From: Rana temporaria
Taxonomy: Eukaryota; Chordata; Amphibia; Anura; Ranidae
Assembly (NCBI RefSeq): GCF_905171775.1
Contig: NC_053489.1
Location: 149,505,142-149,569,141 of the forward strand
Direction of reading: 5' to 3'
DNA: 64,000 nucleotides
Below are positions 1 to 10,746 of the stretch, piece by piece. Made by a program: the position numbers and the translations under genes. Below the pieces are notes generated by a model that worked only from the letters and a program-made list of their open reading frames with translations, was not told the DNA's origin and did no database searches. Each line of letters opens with the position of its first letter. Position 1 is the stretch's first letter.

Positions 1-683
1 CATAAAGATTATAAGTCAAACAGCCAAACTGACCGCAGAAAAATTAAGTTACTTTAAATAGTCATTGATTACATAGCAGTCAGGGGTTTAAGGATTTTAT
101 TATCTTCCTTTTTACGGATAGTTTTAAATGGCGAGGGATAGGTCAGCCAAATCCACATTTAGTCTGGTTCCCATTCTAATTTACAGATCAAAGCCAGGAA
201 AGACATTTTAATGTTTATTCACTAGTAAATCTGGCCATTGGGCAGTTATGTTTTCTTTTTTAAAACACAGGATGGGGACCTGATTAAGCTTTGCCTAATA
301 ATTCTCTTAGCACATCTATTTGTCATCACAGACTCGTTAGTGTATGCATGTTCCTTTATGCTCTCTGACAAGTCAACAAACCTTTAAGGTGTCCACAACA
401 TTTCTGAAGGTGATTGGATGTGCAATCATGATGAGGCCACCCACAGGCACACATGCTGGACACTGGGTTCATGTATAGGACAGCTCAGCTTCTAAGATAA
501 TACATTTTATGTTATGGACAGTGGAATATTATTGGGTTAGCACTGATGATTTTTCACCCTTGTGGATATACTGTATTTTGATTATGAAGTAGTAGCTGTG
601 TTTAGTGTTATACATATTGGTTTTTGGATTATTTTTATTTTAAGAGCATGGAGATTTTTTGTACTTATTCTTTCTTATCCACT
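1..683. other. no recognisable feature
   Basis: AT-rich sequence without a convincing open frame, tandem repeat or terminal inverted repeat. I recognise nothing here. Confidence 0.5.
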
Positions 684-2480
684 TGACCCCTGAAAGATTT
701 ACCTCTCTTTCTGACCAAGCCATTTTTTGCTATACAGCACCGCGTTACTTTAACTGATAATTGTGCGGACATGCAATGCTGTACATAAATTATTTTTATT
801 TCATCTTTCCCCACAAATATAGATTTTTTTGGTGGTATTTGATCCTCACTGGGGTTTTATTTTTTTTGCGCTATAAACAAAAATCTTTTCAAATCAAATC
901 TCTTCATAAATTTAGGCCAATATGTATTCTGAAACATATTTTTGGTAAATTAAAAGTTATAGAATCTTCAAACTGTGGTATATATACTGAAATTTGTATT
1001 TCTTTATTTTTGTTTATACTAGTAATGGCAGCATTGTGATATTGCGGCAGGCAAACAATCTGATATTAACCACTTAAGTCCCGGACCAAAATGCAGCTAA
1101 AGGACCTTGCCCCTTTTTGCGATCCGGCACTGTGTCGCTTTAACTGACAATTGCGCGGTCGTGCGATGTGGCTCTCAAAAAAAATTGCCATACTTTTTTC
1201 CCCACAAATAGAGCTTTCTTTTGGTGGTATTTGATCACCTCTGCGGTTTTTATTTTTTGCGCCATAAACAAAAATAGAGCGACAATTTTAAAAAAAAAAT
1301 CAATATTTTTTAGTTTTTGCTATAATAAATATCCCCCAAAAATATATAAAACGTTTTTTTTACTCAGTTTAGGCCGATATGTATTCTTCTACCTAATTTA
1401 TAGCGTTTACAGAATAGGGGATAGTTTTATTGCGTTTTTATTAAAAAAAAATTTACTACTAATGGCGGAAATCAGTGATTTTTTTCATGACTGTGACATT
1501 ATGACGGACACTTCAGAAAATTTAGACACATTTTTGGGACCATTGTCATTTTCACAGCAAAAAATGCATTTAAAATGCATTGTTTATTGTGAAAATGACA
1601 GTTGCAGTTTGGGAGTTAACCACAAGGGGGCGCTGATGGGGTTATGTGTTCCCTGAAGTGTGTTTACAACTGTAGGGGGGGTGTGGCTGTAGGTGTGACA
1701 TCATCGATTGTGTCCCCCTATAAAAGGGATGACACGATCGATGCAGCCGCCACAGTGAAGAACGGGGAAGCTGTGTTTACACACGGCTCTCCCCGTTCTT
1801 CAGCTCCGGGGACCGATCGCGGGTCTCCAGCGACGATCGGGTCCACTGGTCCCGGTCACGGAGCTTCGGATCGGGTCGCGGGCGCGCGCCCGCGACCCAC
1901 GGCTGGGTACTAGTACAGGACGTACCTGTACGTACATGTGCCCAGCGGTGCCATTCTGCCGACGTATATGTGCAGGAGGCGGTCCTTAAGTGGTTAATTG
2001 ACACTTTTAACACTTTGTGGGAACCAGTGACACTAATACAGTGATCAGTACTAAAAATAATGCACTGTCACAGTACTAATGACACTGGCTGGGAATGGGT
2101 TAAACATCTAGGACGATCAAAGGGTTAAACATGTGCATAACCAGTGTTTTTTGTGTGTACAGTGTGCTGCTTTCAATATGGGATGTGCTGGATTTTATTC
2201 CCTGCAAAAAAAATCCAGCACATCCCTGCTAGGAGAAAAAGAGCACTGCCTTGTTTACGTATGCAGAGCTCCATCCAGTCTGTCTCCTCGCCAATCAGCG
2301 GGTGCGGGCAGTCATCCATTGGCCGATACCGGGTGATCAGCTTCTGTTATGACTAAATCACAGCAGAAGCGGCGCAGCGGTGGCTACCCAGAATAGCAGA
2401 TTTATATATATATACATGAGTCTGCACAGAGCAGCCGCCCTATAGCAGTAAAGCTACACTGGGCCAGTCTCCACTTATTA
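684..2480 (+). mobile_element. old MITE-family copy interrupted by a younger MITE
   Basis: The left part (684-1065) and right part (1998-2480) flank the TTAA-bounded element at 1066-1997. The left part is a diverged relative of the inner element: both contain a segment running from 'tttaactgataattg' or 'tttaactgacaattg' to 'ggtggtatttgatc'. The right part (paired-arm segment near 2195-2265, then 'ttgtttacgtatgcagagc') resembles 49400-49640. The outer ends are not defined, so the limits are approximate. No coding capacity is seen. Confidence 0.5.
1066..1997. mobile_element. TTAA-flanked piggyBac-like MITE, 932 bp including TTAA sites
   Basis: Begins TTAACCACTTAAG and ends CTTAAGTGGTTAA: inverted ends with TTAA at each border, the target site of piggyBac-type transposons. 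The interior has no transposase. Around 1712-1800 it has a 'cccctataaaaggg' stretch and a short foldback. It sits cleanly at a TTAA inside an older related copy. Assignment to piggyBac rests on target and tip structure only. Confidence 0.75.
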
Positions 2481-3593
2481 TTATATTATTTATTTAAATG
2501 GGGCTTTAAAAATACACTATCAGGTTTTTAAAAAATGTAAATGAACGTTAACTGCATGAAAATAGGTTTTAAATCCTACATCTCTGGCAGGTCCGTGTAT
2601 CTTCTCTCCTTCAGTCTTTTCAGCACTTTTGGTCGTGTTCCCCGCTGTGCATTGTGGCTCAATTCTCTAACCCCAACATAACTGCTGAGTCCTGTAGTGA
2701 CATAGAAGGTTAAAGGATGGAACCACAGAGTGCAATAGGTATACAGGCTTCCGACAATTGAATGTTGAAGAGATTGATGGAGGCTGCTCAGCTTGAATAG
2801 AAGGAGGGGAACTAAGGGCCACTAAAAATATAAGTATACCAGTTCTTTTATTGCAAGAAACTTTCTGCTCCTTTTAAAACTTTACAAGGTTGCTTTAATA
2901 TTCAAATATCTTTTGACCTATAAACAATAAATCTTTTTTAAGAGTACGTTTTTGTGCCCAGCAGACATTGCACTATTGAAAATGAGCAGGTTGTTCTCAC
3001 AGAGGAGCTAAAAATTTAATCAAAATACAGTTTTTTAACATTAATTATGGTATTACGGTTTTATAATAGCTTTCATACATAAGAAAGCCATACCTCGGAG
3101 ACTTTATCACCTTCGAGAGTGTTTTGTTGAAAATACTGACTTTTTAAAATAGCTCTGTTTATTTATTTATTTATTTGTAGAGATATAGTAAGCTTTGCAG
3201 GCTGGATTTGGTTCTTCTGGAGATGCCTATCAGTTCCTGATAAGTGTATGACTTTGCGTTTGAAGGGAACATTATTTTGTATTGAAGATAGGTATCTATT
3301 CATTGTTTTATTATATTATCCTTTCTGAGAACACCAGCAAGTCTTATTTTGTCTTTATCCCTGTTCTTCATGTTATCTCTTTGTATATAGAATTCAGTAA
3401 TTCATGTCACATATAATGTTGTTGCGCTATTATCAATCCTTGTTTTTATCTGTGAAAAGGAGGTTTTCTTTCTTTTCTGGCATATCTAAATTCACCTGAA
3501 ATCTATTATTGTTTTATACCATTAAGATTATTAACAGATTACTTTGATACAAAATGTAAATTGAAAAATTATAAAAAAAATTGCATTGATGAT
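2481..3593. other. no recognisable feature
   Basis: AT-rich unique-looking DNA with a short TTTA microsatellite near 3160-3176. No gene or transposon end is identified. Confidence 0.5.
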
Positions 3594-3905
3594 TAGTGGT
3601 GGGTTAGCAGTTCGGTGGACACCTGAATTTGCGGGGTGCTTGGCGGGATGTTCACCTGCCGAACACTCCACAATGCACTGAGCGCTGGTCAGGTGCAAGG
3701 CTTTGTACAGTCAGGGCACAGAGCACTGTCAGAGCCCTGTATGGACAAAGTCATGATGACTTTGTCCAATCATGGCTCAGTGCTCATAGTCCGACCCCAC
3801 ACTATAAAAGGTCCCTTCCCAGCAGGACTCAGTGAGAGCTACTGTAGTTCGTGTTGTTGTGATTTTGAGTGCAAAGTGTCAGTGTAAAAATAGTGTAGTG
3901 TAAGT
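3594..3905 (+). mobile_element. hAT-type 5' end fragment with promoter-like region
   Basis: Contains a CCAAT-type motif ('tccaatcatggctcag', about 3766) and a TATA box ('actataaaag', about 3801-3810), then a T/G-rich leader. The same layout occurs at 27440-27560, where it lies behind a hAT-like tip. No coding sequence follows because an L2 LINE tail begins at 3906. Family assignment is by resemblance and is moderate. Confidence 0.4.
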
Positions 3906-5560
3906 ATAGTGTGAAGTCAAGTCAAGCTTTATTGTCATTCTACTACACATAAGGACATACAGTAGAATAAAATGTCATATCTCACAGGGCCACGGTGCTA
4001 CATACTAATTTAACATAATTATAAACATACAAATAATAAAATACAGCGAATAGCCTAAAATAAAAAAAAACAATTATAAACATATACACATCTGGGAACT
4101 ACGTAACTATACATATAGGGGCAGATCCACGAAGAAGTTACGACGGCGTATCTATTGATACGCCGCGTAACTTCTATTTTGCTCCGGCGTATCTTTGTTT
4201 TGTATCCACAAAACAAGATACGCCTGAAGCTGGGCTAGATCCGACTGGCGTACGTCTTAGTTCGCCGTCGGATCTAAGGTGCATATTTACGCTGGCCGCT
4301 AGGTGGCGCTTTAGTCGAATTCCGCGTTGAGTATGCAAATTAGCTAGATACGCGAATCCACAAACGTACGTCCGGCCGGCGCATTTTTTTACGTCGTTTC
4401 CGTAAGGCTTTTTTTGGAGTAAAGTTACCCCTGCTATATGAGGCGTACTCAATGTTAAGTATGGACGTCGTTCCCGTGTCGAATTTTGAAGATTTTACGT
4501 CGTTTGCGTAAGTCGTTCGCGAATAGGGCTTTGCGTAGAATGACGTTCACGTCGTAAGCATTGGCTTGTTGCTGGTTAATTTCGAGCATTCGCACTGAGA
4601 TACCCCAACGGACGGCGCATGCGCCGTTCAGAAAACACATCATTTACGTTGGGTCAAGTAAAATTAACATAAAACACGCCCACATCTTTAACATTTAAAT
4701 TCCGCGCCCATACGCCGGCAGATTTACGCTACGCCGCCGTAACTTTAGTGCTTTGTGAATACAGCACTTGCCTCTCAAAGTTGCGGTGGCATAGCAATAA
4801 TACGATACGCTACGCCTGCCGAAAATTGTTTATAAAAGTGTCTAGTGCATATTCAAGAGAAAAAAGGAGGGGAAGTGAGACATTCCTGGTCACAATATAT
4901 AGGTTGTAGAAGAGGTTTCGAAGAGGAGTGGAGGGCTCTCCCAGCCTGGGGGAAAAAATTGTTGAGCAGCCTGAGTCTGAGTTTTGAAACTCCGGTAGCT
5001 TCTAGAAGTAGGCAAGAGCTGGAAGAGACTGTGGGGGGATGAGTGTGATCCTTCAAGATACTAATAGCTTTGCTGGAGAATCGTGTATGGAAAATGTCCA
5101 GGATGGAGGGATGGATGGAAAAGAGACACCAAAAATCTTTTCAGCCATCTTCACTAGCCGCTGTAGGGTCTTGCGGTCAGCAGAACTGCAGTTCCCATAC
5201 CAGACAATGATGCAGCTGATCAGCACAAATTTAGTAAGGATGGGTGTAGGGAGACTTTTTTTTAAGGTGGCAAAGAAAATATAGGCTCTGTTGTGCCTTC
5301 TTGATTAGTGATGTGATTTTGGTTGTCCAGGTAAGATCCTCTGAGATGTGCACTCCCAGGAATTTCATACTACTGACTCACTCCACAGTCAAGCTGTCGA
5401 TGGTCAGTGGGGTGTGATCAACAGAATTTCTCCTGAAATCCATCATACCCTCCTTTGTTTTGCTAACATTAAGGGACCAGTTATTTGTACTACACATTTA
5501 ACCAGTTGTGCCACTTCCTCTCTCTGTAGAGTGTTTCTTCATTGTTCATCATAGACCAGC
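3906..5560 (-). mobile_element. L2/Rex-like LINE, 3' part of RT ORF and 3' tail
   Basis: On the minus strand, 5100-5460 reads as the end of a non-LTR retrotransposon ORF, with frame breaks. Recognisable pieces are 'VDHTPLTIDSLTVE', 'MKFLGVHISEDLTWT', 'IVWYGNCSSADRKTLQR' and, near 5050, 'ILKDHTHP'. These match the region just after the reverse-transcriptase domain of L2/Rex-type LINEs. The 3' end (low coordinates) has the conserved tail whose plus-strand form is 'tcaagctttattgtcattc'. The copy is 5' truncated near 5560 and is interrupted by a MITE at about 4119-4823. It is a dead fragment. Confidence 0.7.
4119..4823. mobile_element. MITE inserted in the LINE tail ('gcgta/acgtcg'-rich family)
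   Basis: Rich in tacg/cgta words with a foldback near its left end ('acggcgtatc...gatacgccgcg'). It has the same interior as the copy at 54884-55720, for example 'ttacccctgctatatgaggc' and 'aaacacgccca'. Target duplication could not be fixed, so the limits are approximate. Non-coding. Confidence 0.6.
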
Positions 5561-5612
5561 TTAGGTGAGTTCTTACTCCCTCAGATAAGTGTACTGTTGT
5601 TTTTTCTAAATG

Positions 5613-5728
<116 letters not shown>

Positions 5729-5945
5729 CTCCCTTGCTTGTTGTTTATTATATACTTTACAAATATCTTCTAGACCCTCCTGAAGAAGCGGTACAACCGC
5801 GAAACCGGTCAAGGTCATTGGCTCCACCTATTAGATACAGTTGGTTGTATTACCCAATTTGATCTGTGGGGTCTGTCCCTAAATGTTTTTATATTGTAAA
5901 TTGTTTTATGTAAATAAATATTGTTTTTTTTATACCAATCTGGCC
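5729..5945 (+). mobile_element. retroelement 3' segment with hammerhead-like motif (possibly Penelope-like)
   Basis: At 5780-5810 there is CTGAAGA, a GCGG/CCGC hairpin, GAAA, then the palindrome ACCGGT and C. The order matches the conserved core of a hammerhead ribozyme, with one extra A before the hairpin. A T-rich stretch with 'aaataaata' follows near 5912. Hammerhead motifs are known in Penelope-like elements and in newt satellite 2. The element class here is a guess. Confidence 0.3.
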
Positions 5946-6141
5946 TCCTATCAGTGCCGTGAAAGTCCCAACCCCCTCCCCCCTGACCTATGATTATTGA
6001 TGCTAGTTGGCCTCAAGCAGCCTATGGCACTTTCTCAATTGGGTCTCACTTTCTACATACCAAACGGGATGCTGGCACATCTAAATTATTTGTATAATTA
6101 GCCTAACAGAGGCAATACTCTCCCTTCTTGGATAGACTGCA

Positions 6142-7015
6142 TTAACCTCCCTGGCGGTCTTCCCGAGACTGACACGGGGTTAGATTTTCTTGCTACTATC
6201 GGTAACCCCGAGTCAGTCTCGGGCTTGCCTCGCTAGATCCACAGGCACTTTTTACTTACCTTGTCCCTGGATCCAGCGATGCCACCGCGCTGTGTGAGCG
6301 AGCGGGACCTCGCTCGATTCACATAGTGCCTCCGTGTGACGCCGATCTCCGTTCCCTGCGACGTTACGACGCACGGGGACGGAGAACGGCGCCAAATTCA
6401 AAAACGTAAACAAACACTATACACACAGTATACTGTAATCTTATAGATTACAGTACTGTATGTAAAAAAAACACACCCCCCCCTGTCCCTAGTGGTCTGC
6501 CCAGTGTCCTGCATGTCATTTTATATAATAAAAACCTTTTTTTCTCCCTGCAAACTGTAGATTGTCCATAGCAACCAAAAGTGTCCCTTTATGTCAAAAA
6601 TAGTTTTAGATCAGCTAAAAAACAGCGATAATAAATTATAATCACTTGCAGAATTGTGCGATAGCGATTTGTGGGGAAATTCGTCATAAAAAAATAAAAG
6701 TAATGACAGCGACAATTCTGCAACTGAGCAAATTTCAGTGATTTTGATTTGATTACATTATTGAATAATTTTTATTATAATTATATTATTATTTGTTATA
6801 ATTATTTATAATTATTTATTATATTATAATTTATAATTTTGTTTTTAAAAAAATGTAATACACGGGATGCCTATTAGAATCTTGTTTGGTCAGATTTAAG
6901 TGAGTTATTTCTAAAAATTACAGACCTACAATATAAAACGCCAAATTTCCTTGCAAATAATGGTACCGCTTTTAGCATGTTTTTTCTGAAAGAATCATAC
7001 CGCCAGGGAGGTTAA
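6142..7015. mobile_element. TTAA-flanked MITE with CCTCCCTGGCGGT ends, 874 bp
   Basis: Starts TTAACCTCCCTGGCGGT and ends ACCGCCAGGGAGGTTAA: perfect 13-bp inverted ends plus TTAA at both borders, as for piggyBac-type elements. The interior is non-coding. It is GC-richer at the left and has an extreme A/T stretch at 6770-6850. No transposase is present. Confidence 0.8.
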
Positions 7016-7945
7016 GGTGAAAAACGTTGACTTTACAACTCCTTTAAGGTCATCACAGAGGGCAAGGGGGTGCTCTTTACGTCTAGAGGAAAAGAGATAT
7101 AATCTCCAAATAGAGAAAGGTTTCTTCACAGTAAGAGCTGTAAAAATGTGGAATCAGCTCCCTCAAGAGATGGTTCTAGCCCGCTCAGTCGATTGACTTA
7201 AAAAAGGACTGGATTCTTTCCTAAATGTACATAATATTTCAGGGTACTAACATTTATAGACAAGTGGGTGACTAAAGCGCTAGCCAACAGTGAAAATTAA
7301 AAGTGACCAGTGAAAAACAAAATGCTGCTCAAATCTAAAATGTGCTAACAACAAATAAAGGTCTGAATAAAGAATGATGAGCGCAAACTGAAAATCTAAA
7401 AGTGAATATAAAGACAGTCCATAGGGGACTGATAACAATCAATAAAGATATGCAGTGAATTCAAAATTAGTGAAATAACCCAAAACTGATAATTAATCCA
7501 AAAATAAAAGTCCAAATATATAAATCAAAGTTTGGATAAATCAATCTAGTGTGCCAGTGATAAACAAAACTTCTGCACTTCGGGCATCAATGTGGATAAT
7601 CTTGATAACTCTTTGCTTAGCAGGCTAAGCAAAGAGTTATCAAGATTGTCCACATTGATGCCCGAAGTGCAGAAGTTTTGTTTATTACTAACATTTATAG
7701 GTAAAGTTAATCCAGGGAATATCAAATTGCCTCTCAGGAGATCAGGAATTTTTTTTTTCTCCTGCTGTAGCAAATTGGATCATGCTTTGCTGGAGTTTTT
7801 CATCATCCTCTGGATTAACTGCGGGCATAGGTTTGTGTATATGGGATTTTATGTTTTTTTCCTCTCTCTTTTTTTGGTTGAACTACAGTAGATGGACTTT
7901 TGTCTTTTTTCAACCTGTATAACTATGTAACTTTGTAACATTTCT
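7016..7945 (+). mobile_element. CR1/L2-like LINE 3' fragment, split by an insertion
   Basis: 7050-7240 reads on the plus strand as the C-terminus of a CR1/L2-type reverse transcriptase ('KGFFTVRAVKMWNQLPQE', with stops). The tail resumes at 7701 and ends with the frog LINE tail 'tttttcaacctgtat' near 7907. The two halves are separated by a 426-bp insert (7260-7685) flanked by a 15-bp duplication of the target. Confidence 0.6.
7260..7685. mobile_element. 426-bp retro-insertion ending in a long hairpin
   Basis: Flanked by the 15-bp direct repeat 'tactaacatttatag' (7245-7259 and 7686-7700), the signature of a target-primed insertion. Its right end is a near-perfect inverted repeat: about 7563-7620 pairs with 7624-7683, with a few bases between. 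The body is A-rich and non-coding. It could be a short Penelope-like copy, a group known for inverted terminal pieces, or another non-autonomous retroelement. Confidence 0.65.
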
Positions 7946-9371
7946 GTTAGTGGCAGTCCTCAATTTAAAGAGCATCAAACACCACTTTTCACTCAAATAA
8001 GTGCATCCAATCACCAATTTCCCAGTATCTATTACATTTTGGTAATAACACCCCCTCCCCCAACATGTCTAGGAGGCCAACAAGGAGAGGCAAACATGCC
8101 TATGCCACTATGAGGGGGGCAACCGTGTCTGTATCTGCAGGCAAAGGTGGACATGGTCTGTCCACATGCAGGGCATGTTTGTTTCTGTTAAGTGATGTTG
8201 CCCGTGCTTTCCATGCCACAGCATGCAGAGGAGGTAATGGATTGGCCCATCTTCATCCTCCTCATCCTCTATCCCCCAACCTGACACTAGTTTGCAGTCC
8301 ACCGCAGATGCCAGAGCAGCCTATTTTGCCTCCTGCCATAGCTCCAGCATCATGCACGGAGGAGTCAGCTGAATTATTTGAACCCAGCGTCAGCCACTTA
8401 CTTCTTGAGGATGCACAGGCAATACTTGGTTGTAATGTTGGTTCTGATGTTGAGGGAGGGAGTAACCTATGTCTAAAAATGGGGGAGAATACTGATAAAC
8501 AACAAATTGGCAGTCATGTTCCCCATGCAGGAGGGTATTGCCAAGTCGGCTCCAGTGATAATGAGGATGGAGGGGATGATGATCATGAGGTCACTGACTC
8601 GACTTGGGTGCCTGATAGAGCAGAAGAGGAAAGTGAGGGGGAGGCACAACCCCAACGAGACAGGATGTCCTCCAGAGTGAGCATCATGGAAGAGTAAATA
8701 GCAGCCATCCTATTCCATCAGATTGTGGAGCTCTTATCTCCTGGCCCACTTCCTACAGCTTAGCAGTATGGGAGTTTTTTTAAGCACATGTGCACTGCTG
8801 CAATTTGCAATCTTTGCCGCAAGCAAATCAAGTGTGGCAAAAACACCAGCCATTTGAGTACCACATGCTTAAAAAGACATTTAATCTCCCACCACTCAGC
8901 CCATTGACAAGAGCCCCTGAAAGTCACACAAAAGGGACACAATTTTTCTCCTCCTCACCTCCATCCTCACCTTTCATCTCTTCCGCTAAATCTCATGACC
9001 TCTCAGCAGCCTTCACTGACAGCAATGATGGTATAGCAAAGGGTATCACAAGTCCTTGTAACAAGTTAGGCAGCAGCACACCACCAGCTGTAGAGTATAG
9101 CAGGCAAATTTCTCTGCCCCATCTGCTGCAGCGGTAAAAAAATGCACTCCCTGCCACCCACATTTCCAGCATCTAAATTTCAGCTTGTCACAATTTCTAA
9201 CTTTCCATCTGGTGAATTCTGCCCCTTTCTGTGTCCCTACCACAATGGCAGGTTACCAGTTGCTATTTCTTTACACGTAAGGCCAATTTAGCTCTGTACC
9301 ATCACATAAAAGACAATGTTTTGGCATCATTGGGCAAAGCAGTCAGCAGCAAGGTCCACATTACTACTGAC
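7943..9371 (+). pseudogene. old hAT transposase, N-terminal half (BED finger)
   Basis: The frame from ATG 8065 runs 210 codons to a stop at 8695. It continues past that stop through the BED zinc finger near 8770-8900, seen as 'CNLCRKQIKC' and then 'LKRHLISHH', which supplies the C-x2-C and His ligands. The last part (9300-9371) reads 'HITTD', the start of the first catalytic Asp region. Several stops and frame slips show it is dead. At 9371 it is interrupted by the 17-kb hAT element, and it continues in frame at 26399. It is related to, but clearly older than, the transposase at 10747. Confidence 0.8.
9364..9371. repeat. 8-bp target site duplication, left copy
   Basis: ctactgac, identical to 26399-26406, directly outside the TAGTGTTG end. 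Eight-bp duplications are the rule for hAT transposons. Confidence 0.93.
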
Positions 9372-9870
9372 TAGTGTTGCTCACGAATATTCGCATTGCG
9401 AATATTCGACTCGAATATAGCATATTCGAGAAATCGCGCTATATTTCGAAATTCGCGGTGAATATTCGCAATTCCGAATATTCGATTTTTTACAATTTTT
9501 TTTTTAATCAGATCACATCCTAGATATCTCCATCGACGTCTAAAAGCATTGCTGGTATCATTAGAGACCCTGGGCCGAGTAGCTGAAGCGTTCATTGAAT
9601 TTTCCAGAAAGATCGCAATGCGATTATTCGGCAAACGCAATATCGCGCGATTATTTTCCTCGCCCCGATCTTCCGCATCAGAGCGATTTTTACAGTTTCA
9701 TTTTTAAAACAGATCACATCCTAGTGATCTCCATAGACGTCTGAAAGCATTGCTGGTATGATTAGAGCCATTGGGCCGAGTAGCTGAAGCGATCATTTTA
9801 TATTGCCGAATATTCGCAATGCGAATATTCGGCAATAGGAATATTGCGCGATTATTTGCTCCGCCCTTTT
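9372..9870. repeat. left subterminal repeats of the hAT element
   Basis: Two related blocks about 200 bp apart (near 9505-9605 and 9710-9800) share 'agatcacatccta' and 'ttgggccgagtagctgaagc' (first copy has 'ctgggccg'). They are separated by palindromic 'gaatattcgcaatgcgaatattc' type words. Subterminal repeats of this kind are where hAT transposases usually bind. Confidence 0.7.
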
Positions 9871-9875
9871 GCATC

Positions 9876-9960
9876 AGAGCCAATCAGAGTTCTCCTTCCA
9901 CACTCGTCACAGGTTAGCAACCAATAGGAACCTGCCTGCATGGACATTATATAAGCTCAC
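9876..9960 (+). promoter_or_regulatory. promoter of the hAT transposase gene
   Basis: CCAAT at 9880-9884 ('gagccaatcagag') and again at 9921-9925, then a TATA box TATATAAG at 9948-9955. Transcription would start near 9980, giving a leader of about 770 bases before the ATG at 10747. The same 'gagccaatcagag' word recurs in the 97-bp repeats at the other end. Inferred from motif order and spacing. Confidence 0.55.
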
Positions 9961-10746
9961 TCCCAGCACCATTTCATTGCAGATTCAGAAGCTGGCTATA
10001 GAGTGTGGAGGCTGTTTCTGTGTTCCTGGTTTCCTGTGTCTTTGTTCTTGATTGATTTAGATCATCACCAGCATTGCTATTTAGTGATTCCAGTGGATCT
10101 TTTCCAGTATATCAACTGCTTTTTTCAAAGCAATAGACCCAAGAGCTTTTTTCAAAGCTACGTTTTGTGCTGTTTTGTGCTGTTTTTTTCATTTGTGTTA
10201 CTGTTTGATCCTGCAATCCTCGCTGTTCAGTTATATTTGCAAGAGATTTCAGAACACATTTTGCTGAGCTTTATAAAAGAGCTTTTCTAAAAGCTAAGTT
10301 TTGTTCATCTTGTGTTACTGTTAGATCTTGCAGGTTCGCTGTTCAGTGATATTTGATAGGCATCTCAGTTCACATTTTGTTTAGTTTTCCCTAAAGAGCT
10401 TTTATAAAAGCTAAGTTTTGTGTTCAGTTTAGTTAAATTTTGTGTAGTAAGTGTACACACTGTTAGTGTACATTTATTTCATCTAGCTTAGCTTAGTGTG
10501 TGTTTAGTGTCTGTGTTTTGTGTTTAAAAAAAAAAAAAAAAAAAAAGTTAGTGTTTGTTTAGTGCTTTTTTTTTTTTCTTTAATTTTGTAGTCCTTGTCT
10601 GGTGTACTACTTTTCTTATAGTTTAGTAGCTGTCTGTGTACGTCTTTGTCTGCGTGCCTGTCTTGTAAAAAATACACAAAAACACATTTTGTTCACATTT
10701 ACCCCCCCCAATAAAGTTTACCCCCCCCACACACATATTAGCAATA

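Noticed and set aside
8065..8697. Separate 210-codon gene
   Set aside because: It is the N-terminal part of the broken hAT transposase: the same frame continues past the stop into the BED finger.
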